From assembly GCA_934754755.1 (NCBI GenBank), contig CAKVJS010000075.1:1-6224 (forward strand): a stretch of DNA of 6,224 bases. Direction: 5' to 3'. How positions within the stretch are numbered: the stretch's first letter is position 1; every line of letters begins with the position of its first letter. This DNA is from an uncultured Erysipelotrichales bacterium (GTDB taxonomy: Bacteria > Bacillota_I > Bacilli_A > Erysipelotrichales > Coprobacillaceae). The notes below the pieces were generated by a model. The model worked only from the letters and a program-made list of their open reading frames with translations, had not been told where the DNA came from and searched no databases. The position numbers and the translations under genes are program-made. Shown in pieces: positions 1-5,323 of this stretch.

Positions 1-353
1 CCAATATTTGCCTTTTGTTTCACTAAAATGCATTCCATTTCGATCACATCACCAGGTACTACTTTGCCTTTAAATTTACACTTGTTGATACCACCAAAGA
101 AAACAATTTTACCTTTGTTTTCTGGTTTGGATAATATTGCAATACATCCAACTTGTGCTAAGGCCTCGACAATAAGTACTCCCGGCATAACATGGTGTTT
201 AGGGAAGTGTCCCATAAATTGCATTTCGTTTACACTAACACACTTGATTCCTCTTGCCCAAGCACCAGGTTCATAATCTGTGATCTTGTCGACTAAAGCA
301 AAGGGATAACGATGCGGATTGATCTCTTGAATCTGATTACTTGTTAGTTCCAT
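1..353 (-). CDS. fabZ: 3-hydroxyacyl-ACP dehydratase FabZ, 3' end cut by window edge
   Basis: Cytosolic hot-dog-fold enzyme that removes water from 3-hydroxyacyl-ACP to give trans-2-enoyl-ACP in the elongation cycle. I translated 117 complete codons from the minus strand; the family is about 140-150 residues, so some 25 C-terminal residues lie beyond the left edge. The N-terminal IQEINPHRYPFALVDKI is typical of FabZ. The catalytic pair is His49 (in GHFP) and Glu63 (in VLIVEALAQVG), at family spacing. An ATG at 359 is in frame, but its GGAGG lies only 3 bases away; the ATG at 353 has a 9-base spacer and is preferred. The start lies inside the end of fabF (17-base overlap), so the two are probably translationally coupled. 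The active-site loop reads GHFPKHHVMPG, with His where many FabZ have Pro before [VI]MPG. A FabN-like dehydratase/isomerase cannot be excluded from sequence alone. Confidence 0.95.
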   Translation of the reverse strand, partial: MELTSNQIQEINPHRYPFALVDKITDYEPGAWARGIKCVSVNEMQFMGHFPKHHVMPGVLIVEALAQVGCIAILSKPENKGKIVFFGGINKCKFKGKVVPGDVIEMECILVKQKANI

Positions 354-1593
354 TTTCATTATCCTCCATTGCCTTGAAAATAATACTTGCATTATGACCA
401 CCAAAACCGAGTGAATTACTCATTGCATATTGTAATTTTTGTTTTGTTCCAGTTGTAATAACCGGTAAATCACATTCTGGATCCATATTTTCTATATGAA
501 TTGTCGCTGGTATAAAACCTTCTTGTAATGATTTAACACATATGATCCCCTCTACACCACCGGCAGCGCCTAATAAATGCCCTGTCATTGATTTTGTTGA
601 AGATATTGGAATATTATATGCTTCTTCTTGGAATGCCTTTTTTACCGCTAATGTTTCCATTTTATCATTGAGTGGCGTAGAGGTACCATGGGCGTTAATA
701 TAGTCAATGGCTCCAGGCAAGATATTAGCATCCTGCAAAGCATTCATCATTGCTTTTGCACCGCCTTCTCCTTGTGCATCTGGTGCTGTAATATGATAGG
801 CATCACAACTTGTTCCATACCCTATGACTTCTGCATATATATGGGCATTTCGAGCACGGGCGTGTTCATATTCTTCTAAGATTAGCACACCGGCACCTTC
901 CCCCATCACAAAACCATTGCGGTTCTTATCAAAGGGAATAGAGGCACGCATTGGATCCTCACTTTCACTTAAGGCTTTCATAGCAGTAAAACCACCAATC
1001 CCTAGTGGAGTGATCGTAGCTTCTGTACCTCCACAAGCCATGATTTCGTGATATCCATCACGAATGCTTCGAAAAGCATCACCAATTGCATTCGTCCCCC
1101 CTGCACAAGCAGTCACAGGACAACTACACATCCCTTTTGCTTGCAGAGCAATCGCTACATTTCCGGCTGCTAAATTCGCAATAACCATAGGGACATAAAA
1201 AGGCGATACTCGGTCATACCCTTTTTCTAAGGCCTTCATCTCTTCCTTTTCCCATGTTTCAAGGCCCCCCATACCACTGGATATCATAACGCCAAAACGA
1301 TCTGCATTGTAGCTCTCTTTGTCTAAAGCAGCATCTTGAAACGCTTCTTTAGCAGCAATAACTGCATATTGACTAAAATGATCCATCTTACGAGCCGCTT
1401 TTTTATCCAATCCTACGGGTGTATAATTTTTTATTTCAGCAGCAACCTTTACTTTTCGATCTTTACAATCATACTTTGTGATAAAATCGATACCACATTT
1501 CTCCTCTTTAATTCCTTGCCACATAGAATGAACATCATGGCCAATCGGGGTTATAGCCCCTAGTCCCGTAACAACGACTCTTCGCTTTTCCAT
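337..1593 (-). CDS. fabF: 3-oxoacyl-ACP synthase II (FabF)
   Basis: Thiolase-fold condensing enzyme of 418 residues, usual length for FabF. It elongates acyl-ACP with malonyl-ACP by decarboxylative Claisen condensation in the cytosol. The N-terminus RRVVVTGLGAITPIG is the family signature. The catalytic triad is Cys163 in VTACAGGTNAIGDAF, His302 in NAHGTSTPLND and His339 in KSMTGHLLGAAG, matching Escherichia coli FabF positions within one residue. The C-terminal gating loop SLGFGGHN (394-401) is intact. Residue 108, Ile in E. coli and Bacillus subtilis FabF and a wall of the acyl pocket, is Met here (SSGMGGLE). The gene lies 11 bases after fabG, in the place where other operons often have acpP between the two, and its 3' end overlaps fabZ. 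The ATG at 1593 has a strong ribosome site at good spacing. The TACAGG variant of TACATG is an ordinary family variation. Confidence 0.98.
   Translation of the reverse strand: MEKRRVVVTGLGAITPIGHDVHSMWQGIKEEKCGIDFITKYDCKDRKVKVAAEIKNYTPVGLDKKAARKMDHFSQYAVIAAKEAFQDAALDKESYNADRFGVMISSGMGGLETWEKEEMKALEKGYDRVSPFYVPMVIANLAAGNVAIALQAKGMCSCPVTACAGGTNAIGDAFRSIRDGYHEIMACGGTEATITPLGIGGFTAMKALSESEDPMRASIPFDKNRNGFVMGEGAGVLILEEYEHARARNAHIYAEVIGYGTSCDAYHITAPDAQGEGGAKAMMNALQDANILPGAIDYINAHGTSTPLNDKMETLAVKKAFQEEAYNIPISSTKSMTGHLLGAAGGVEGIICVKSLQEGFIPATIHIENMDPECDLPVITTGTKQKLQYAMSNSLGFGGHNASIIFKAMEDNENGTNK
363..367 (-). promoter_or_regulatory. Ribosome binding site of fabZ (decides start)
   Basis: GGAGG on the minus strand, inside the last codons of fabF. 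The spacer is 9 bases to the ATG at 353 but only 3 bases to the in-frame ATG at 359, which favours the downstream ATG. Confidence 0.75.
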
Positions 1594-1599
1594 ACGTAT

Positions 1600-1606
1600 C
1601 CTCCTT
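1600..1606 (-). promoter_or_regulatory. Ribosome binding site of fabF overlapping the fabG stop
   Basis: AAGGAGG on the minus strand with a 6-base spacer to the ATG at 1593. Its first two bases are the last two of the fabG TAA stop (1605-1607). A ribosome terminating on fabG would therefore sit on the fabF initiation site, which suggests coupled translation. Confidence 0.85.
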
Positions 1607-2360
1607 ACATTGCCATACCACCATCAACACTGATGGTTTGTCCAGTAATATAACGTGCTTCATCGCTCGCTAAAAAACAAATAACATTCGCTATATCGCA
1701 AACTTCACCAAAATATCCTAGTGGAATTTGTTGCTTTAATTTTCCTTTAATATCTTCTGGAATACTCTCTGTCATATCTGAACAAATAAATCCGGGTGCC
1801 ACCGTATTTACGGTTACTCCTCTAGGCCCTAACTCACGAGCTAACGCTTTACTCATCCCAATAATTCCAGCTTTACTAGCACAGTAATTGACTTGTCCAG
1901 GATTCCCTAGCAAGCCAACAACCGAAGCCATAGAGATAATACGGCCCTGTTTTTGTTTCATCATAATTTTAGAAACTTGTTTCATACAGTTCCAAGTCCC
2001 CTTTAGATTTACATCAATAACCGCATCAAAATCAGCTTCTTTCATGCGTAATAACAAAGCATCTCTAGTAATACCAGCATTATTAATTAAGATATCAATG
2101 CGACCAAAGGCCGCTACAACATCCTTTATCATCTTTTCTGTTTCTTCATAAGATGCAACGTTTCCACTGACAATCATGGCCTTATTGCCTAAGCTAACAA
2201 CTTCCTCTTGTACCTGTAAGGCTAGCTCCTGATTATTTCCATAATCAAGATAGTTAATCGCTACTATCGCACCTTCTTTGGCTAACGCTAAGCAAACTTC
2301 TTTACCTATACCTTGGCTACCACCAGTCACGATAGCTACTTTATCCTGCAATCTTTTCAT
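1605..2360 (-). CDS. fabG: 3-oxoacyl-ACP reductase (FabG)
   Basis: Short-chain dehydrogenase/reductase of 251 residues (family about 245-250) that reduces 3-oxoacyl-ACP to 3-hydroxyacyl-ACP, normally with NADPH, as a cytosolic tetramer. The Rossmann glycine motif TGGSQGIG is at residues 12-19, NNAG at 93-96, and the catalytic tetrad is Asn118, Ser146, Tyr159 and Lys163 (NYCASK), with the FabG spacing of 13 between Ser and Tyr. The PG motif (APGFICSDM) and the C-terminal ITGQTISVDGGMAM are typical. The ATG at 2360 gives the standard MKRLQDKVAIVTGG start and has a GAGGGG ribosome site 7 bases upstream. It overlaps the end of fabD by 20 bases. The SDR superfamily is broad, but position between fabD and fabF makes the FabG role near certain. 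No truncation or odd residue was seen. Confidence 0.98.
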   Translation of the reverse strand: MKRLQDKVAIVTGGSQGIGKEVCLALAKEGAIVAINYLDYGNNQELALQVQEEVVSLGNKAMIVSGNVASYEETEKMIKDVVAAFGRIDILINNAGITRDALLLRMKEADFDAVIDVNLKGTWNCMKQVSKIMMKQKQGRIISMASVVGLLGNPGQVNYCASKAGIIGMSKALARELGPRGVTVNTVAPGFICSDMTESIPEDIKGKLKQQIPLGYFGEVCDIANVICFLASDEARYITGQTISVDGGMAM

Positions 2361-3282
2361 TGTTTATCCCCTCTATTGTTTTTTCTAGTGATTCTTTATC
2401 TTCCACTTGAAACAATCGTACTGTTTTATCTATTTTCTTTATAAAACCACTTAGAACTTTACCAGGACCAATTTCTATAATGGTATCGACCTCTTGATCT
2501 ATCATATAACGAATACTATCTTCTAAATATACGGGTGACATAACTTGTTTTTCTAACATCTGCGCTATGGTATGTCCCGCTTGTAAAGGGCGTGCGGTAC
2601 TATTGAAAATAACCGGAAGTTGCATCGATTTAAAAGTAACCGTAGAAAAATAATCATGCAGTGCATCGCTTGCGGATTGTAATAAAGATGTATGAAACGG
2701 TCCACTTGTTGCGAGAGGAATTACTCTTCTAGCACCTTTTCCTTTGGCTATCTTACTAGCCTCTTCTACCGCTACCTTGTAGCCACCAATTACAACTTGC
2801 CCAGGACAATTATAATTAGCTACTTGCACGACCCCACTAGTTTGGGCTTTTTCTACAATTCCTTCTACAGTAGTGCGATCTAAACCAATAATAGCAACCA
2901 TCTGGCTATCTATACCAGCAGCAGCTTTTTCCATCGCTAAACCACGAAAGCGCACGATAGAAACAGCCGTATTTATATCCCATACACCTGCACATTGTAA
3001 TGCCGAATACTCCCCTAAGCTAAGGCCACAAACCATATCCGGAACGATCCCTTGTTCTTTTAACAGAGCTGTTGCAACCCCTGCAACAGCAACCATACAG
3101 GGTTGCGTATTGCTGGTTTTTGATAGTTCCTCAATCGGTCCATCAAAGCATAATTTTTTGATATCAATATCAAGATCAATACTATCCATAATTGTTCGTG
3201 CTGTAGCATAGTTATCATACCATGATTTTGCCATGCCTACTTTTTGGCTTCCTTGTCCTGCATAAACAAATCCTAGTTTCAT
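2341..3282 (-). CDS. fabD: Malonyl-CoA:ACP transacylase (FabD)
   Basis: Cytosolic transferase that moves malonyl from CoA to ACP, supplying the extender for FabH and FabF. With the start used here it has 313 residues, the usual FabD length. GQGSQ is at residues 9-13, the nucleophile Ser88 is in GLSLGEYSAL, Arg113 (carboxylate binding) in VRFRGLAM, and His197 in SGPFHTSLL; NYNCPGQVVIGG (156-167) is also typical. The reading frame is open to an ATG at 3306, but the ATG at 3282 starts directly at MKLGFVYAGQGSQ, forms an ATGA overlap with the upstream stop, and lies 10 bases from GGAGG. The ATG at 3291 is only 1 base from GGAGG, and 3306 has the site downstream of it. The residue before the nucleophile is Leu instead of the His of E. 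coli GHSLGE; I recall the Leu form from other Gram-positive FabD, so it is not a defect. Confidence 0.97.
   Translation of the reverse strand: MKLGFVYAGQGSQKVGMAKSWYDNYATARTIMDSIDLDIDIKKLCFDGPIEELSKTSNTQPCMVAVAGVATALLKEQGIVPDMVCGLSLGEYSALQCAGVWDINTAVSIVRFRGLAMEKAAAGIDSQMVAIIGLDRTTVEGIVEKAQTSGVVQVANYNCPGQVVIGGYKVAVEEASKIAKGKGARRVIPLATSGPFHTSLLQSASDALHDYFSTVTFKSMQLPVIFNSTARPLQAGHTIAQMLEKQVMSPVYLEDSIRYMIDQEVDTIIEIGPGKVLSGFIKKIDKTVRLFQVEDKESLEKTIEGINNEKIAG
2368..2373 (-). promoter_or_regulatory. Ribosome binding site of fabG
   Basis: GAGGGG on the minus strand inside the 3' end of fabD. The ATG at 2360 lies 7 bases after the last G, or 9 bases after the GAGG core. Confidence 0.65.
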
Positions 3283-4358
3283 ACCATGCATTCCTCCAAA
3301 GCACACTCTTCCATTAATTCATGAATTAATTCCTTCACCGAGCGCAGCCGATCCAATCGGTATCCGTTTGATCCACTAAATACTAATCCTTCGGTTAGAT
3401 TTCCTTTTACCGCTTCAATCAAAGCTCCACTAATGCAATACTGCGTGGTACTTGGATTACAAGGAATTAAGCAATCGTAACATTTTTTAACCGGAACACG
3501 TTCGCCTTTTTCCAATGTTCTAGTCAGTGGTGTCATCACCGCTCGACCAGGTAATCCTACGGGTGATCCAACAAGTTGGATGTCATTTTCCTTACTTTTT
3601 AACAGCGCTTCTTTAAATTTTATATTCGCATCACACTCATGCGTAGCAATAAAACGTGTTGCCATTTGTACTCCACTTGCCCCTAATTGCAAATATTTAC
3701 GGATATCACTTCCCGTAAAAATTCCCCCTGCAACAAACACCGGAATACGTTGGTTATATTCTTTTTCAAACGGTTTAATTCGTTCTAATACATCACTTAA
3801 TATTTCGGGCAACTTCTGCGTTGCTTGGCTTAAGATATCTGCTTTTTTAAATCCTAAATGCCCACCTGCTTCACTACCTTCTATAACGATAAAATCGGCT
3901 GTTTTTTTATATTTTCGGTGCCATGTTTGGAGTATCAGATGAATCGCCTTACCACTCGAAACAATCGGAGCTATCTTAACGTTATTCTTAACAAATTTAG
4001 GAAGTTGTAAGGGTAATCCAGCCCCTGATATAATAGCATCAACACCGGAAGCCACGGCATGTTCTACAAGTGCTGCATAATCCGTTATCGCAACCATCGC
4101 ATTAATCGCTACGATCCCTTTACCACAGGCAATTTTCTTTGCCTTTTCAATTTCTTCCTTTAATGCTTCTTTATTTGCCTGCAATGCATTTCTTGCAAAA
4201 TTTTTCTTTCGATATCCTGGATGCGCTGTAGAGATTACCCCCATACCGCCCTCCAAAGCAACATGTCCTGCTAGATTTCCTAAAGATACACCAACTCCCA
4301 TACCTCCTTGGATAATAGGTATACGCATCGTTAGATTTCCAATTTTAATTTCTTTCAT
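3279..4358 (-). CDS. FabX/FabK-like nitronate-monooxygenase-family flavoprotein with four-cysteine motif
   Basis: A 359-residue FMN TIM-barrel protein of the nitronate monooxygenase/FabK family. QGGMGVGVSLGNLAG (17-31) is the N-terminal family motif, His167 in EGSEAGGHLG is the catalytic-His position, and AGGI (210-213) plus GASGVQMATRF (226-236) bind FMN phosphate. Unlike FabK it has a longer segment at about 49-80 and a C-terminal domain with Cys293, Cys296, Cys300 and Cys308 (C-x2-C-x3-C-x7-C), followed by a GSNGYRLDR motif (329-337). From memory, this layout matches Helicobacter pylori FabX, a [4Fe-4S] flavoenzyme of about 363 residues that makes cis-3-decenoyl-ACP for unsaturated fatty acids. 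The gene overlaps fabK by 14 bases and fabD by 4, so it is built into the FAS operon. A second enoyl-ACP reductase is the main alternative; true nitronate oxidation is unlikely in this setting. Family is sure; function is inferred. Confidence 0.9.
   Translation of the reverse strand: MKEIKIGNLTMRIPIIQGGMGVGVSLGNLAGHVALEGGMGVISTAHPGYRKKNFARNALQANKEALKEEIEKAKKIACGKGIVAINAMVAITDYAALVEHAVASGVDAIISGAGLPLQLPKFVKNNVKIAPIVSSGKAIHLILQTWHRKYKKTADFIVIEGSEAGGHLGFKKADILSQATQKLPEILSDVLERIKPFEKEYNQRIPVFVAGGIFTGSDIRKYLQLGASGVQMATRFIATHECDANIKFKEALLKSKENDIQLVGSPVGLPGRAVMTPLTRTLEKGERVPVKKCYDCLIPCNPSTTQYCISGALIEAVKGNLTEGLVFSGSNGYRLDRLRSVKELIHELMEECALEECMV
3293..3297 (-). promoter_or_regulatory. Ribosome binding site of fabD (decides start)
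   Basis: GGAGG on the minus strand within the last codons of the upstream flavoprotein gene. It is 10 bases from the ATG at 3282 and 1 base from the ATG at 3291, so it supports the shorter FabD start. Confidence 0.75.
3313..3330 (-). repeat. 18-bp perfect palindrome in the 3' end of the FabX-like gene
   Basis: attaattcatgaattaat equals its own reverse complement over all 18 bases. It lies in codons for the C-terminal ELIHELM segment, 30 bases upstream of the fabD ATG. As RNA it could form a 7-bp AU stem with a CAUG loop, which would be weak; as DNA it has the two-fold symmetry of an operator. The amino acid repeat EL-x-HEL partly explains it. No function is shown. Confidence 0.5.
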
Positions 4359-5301
4359 ATACTACCTCACAATTACTTTCTATCAGTTTTTTATACTCCT
4401 TTTGAAAGTCTGCATACAATCTTTCAAAAAGAACTGCTACCGGGACAATTTCATGTAACATACCAGCTACTTGTCCAGCCATCAAAGACCCGTTTTCCAC
4501 GTCACCTTCGATGACTGCCTTTTTTAAAGAACCAAGTGTATATACTTCTAATTCCTCCGCTGATAAACCTTCTTTTTCTTTTTTAACATAGGTTCTTGCC
4601 ATTTTATTTTTTATAATCCGTACTGGTGTACCACTAATTCGCCCGGTAACGGTAGTTCCAGTATCTTTTGCTTGTAAAATAGCTTGTTTATAATTATCAT
4701 GCACTGGGCATTCCTCACTAACTAATAAACTTGTTCCCATTTGTACACCACTGGCTCCCAAGCAAGTGACAGCTAATAATTGTTTACCAGAAGCAATACC
4801 ACCAGCGGCAATAACTGGAATAGAAACTGCTTCCACTACTTGTGGCACTAAAGTCATTGTGGTTAATTCACCAATATGTCCACCTGCTTCCATACCTTCA
4901 GCAATAACAGCGTCGGCTCCTGCCCGTTCCATCCGTTTCGCTAAGGTTGCCGATGGAACCACAGGAATAACCAAGATGCCCGCCTCTTTCCAAGCTGGAA
5001 TATAGGTTGCTGGATTACCTGCCCCTGTTGTCACAACTGGTATTTGTTCATCAATGACAATCTGCGCCATTTCTTTACTATAGGGATTCATTAACATTAA
5101 ATTCACACCGAATGGTTTATTTGTTAGTTTTTTACATATTGCAATTTCTTTTTTTAATGTTGCACTATCCATACCACCAGCACCAATAATGCCAAGTGCA
5201 CCGGCATTGGATACACTAGCTGCAAAAGCACCCATAGCGATATTAGCCATACCACCCTGCATAAATGGGTATTTTATATGCAATAATTCATTTAATTTCA
5301 T
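4345..5301 (-). CDS. fabK: Enoyl-ACP reductase II (FabK)
   Basis: FMN-dependent enoyl-ACP reductase of 318 residues, standard FabK length, catalysing the last step of each elongation cycle with NAD(P)H in the cytosol. Motifs in order: YPFMQGGMA (11-19), NKPFGVNLML (61-70), VVTTGAGNP (89-97), VIPVVPSATLAKRMERAGAD (111-130), EGMEAGGHIGELTTM with catalytic His142 (His144 in Streptococcus pneumoniae FabK, from memory), AAGGIASG (165-172), GASGVQMGT, and GSLMAGQVAGM near the C-terminus. These are close to the pneumococcal enzyme along the whole length, so this is the orthodox FabK and not only a family member. It replaces FabI, which would make the organism indifferent to triclosan at this step. 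The ATG at 5301 is the only reasonable start: an in-frame TAA lies 2 codons upstream (5308-5310). The ribosome site is unusually far away (15 bases). The stop lies inside the next gene. Confidence 0.97.
   Translation of the reverse strand: MKLNELLHIKYPFMQGGMANIAMGAFAASVSNAGALGIIGAGGMDSATLKKEIAICKKLTNKPFGVNLMLMNPYSKEMAQIVIDEQIPVVTTGAGNPATYIPAWKEAGILVIPVVPSATLAKRMERAGADAVIAEGMEAGGHIGELTTMTLVPQVVEAVSIPVIAAGGIASGKQLLAVTCLGASGVQMGTSLLVSEECPVHDNYKQAILQAKDTGTTVTGRISGTPVRIIKNKMARTYVKKEKEGLSAEELEVYTLGSLKKAVIEGDVENGSLMAGQVAGMLHEIVPVAVLFERLYADFQKEYKKLIESNCEVVYERN
4365..4368 (-). promoter_or_regulatory. Ribosome binding site of the FabX-like gene
   Basis: GAGG on the minus strand (GTGAGGTAGTATATG), 6 bases before the ATG at 4358 and inside the last codons of fabK. 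This is a shorter match than the sites of the other genes. Confidence 0.65.
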
Positions 5302-5316
5302 AAGATTTTATTATTT

Positions 5317-5323
5317 CCTCCTC
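5317..5323 (-). promoter_or_regulatory. Ribosome binding site of fabK with long spacer
   Basis: GAGGAGG on the minus strand, starting on the last base of the fabH TAG stop (5323-5325). The spacer to the fabK ATG at 5301 is 15 bases (AAATAATAAAATCTT), compared with 6-10 for the other genes here. An in-frame TAA at 5308-5310 excludes an earlier start. Confidence 0.7.

Noticed and set aside
28..276. 82-residue plus-strand open frame at the left edge
   Set aside because: It is the antisense shadow of fabZ, which is clearly coded on the minus strand with catalytic motifs.
1592..1599. 8-bp palindrome atacgtat at the fabF start
   Set aside because: Too short to be meaningful in a window of this size.
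3069..3071. FabD GLSLGE with Leu in place of His as a damaged active site (approximate position)
   Set aside because: Ser88, Arg113 and His197 are intact, and the Leu form is known to me from other Gram-positive FabD.
3283..3306. Longer FabD starting at ATG 3306 (or 3291)
   Set aside because: The extra residues MCFGGMHG are not FabD-like, and the GGAGG site at 3293-3297 and ATGA overlap favour ATG 3282.
3580..3942. 120-residue plus-strand open frame, the longest on that strand
   Set aside because: Antisense to the FabX-like gene; no recognisable domain, and no ribosome site was sought that could outweigh the conserved minus-strand protein.
5149..5155. A-AAA-AAA slippery heptamer in frame in fabK (and a 7-base A run in the FabX-like gene at 3902-3908)
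   Set aside because: Such runs are common in AT-rich genes coding Lys pairs; both proteins are full length in the zero frame, and no stimulatory structure was recognised.
3279..5301. Tandem FabK-family genes as a recent duplication
   Set aside because: The two proteins share only family motifs, differ in length (318 and 359) and in C-terminal domain, so they are old paralogues or separate subfamilies.
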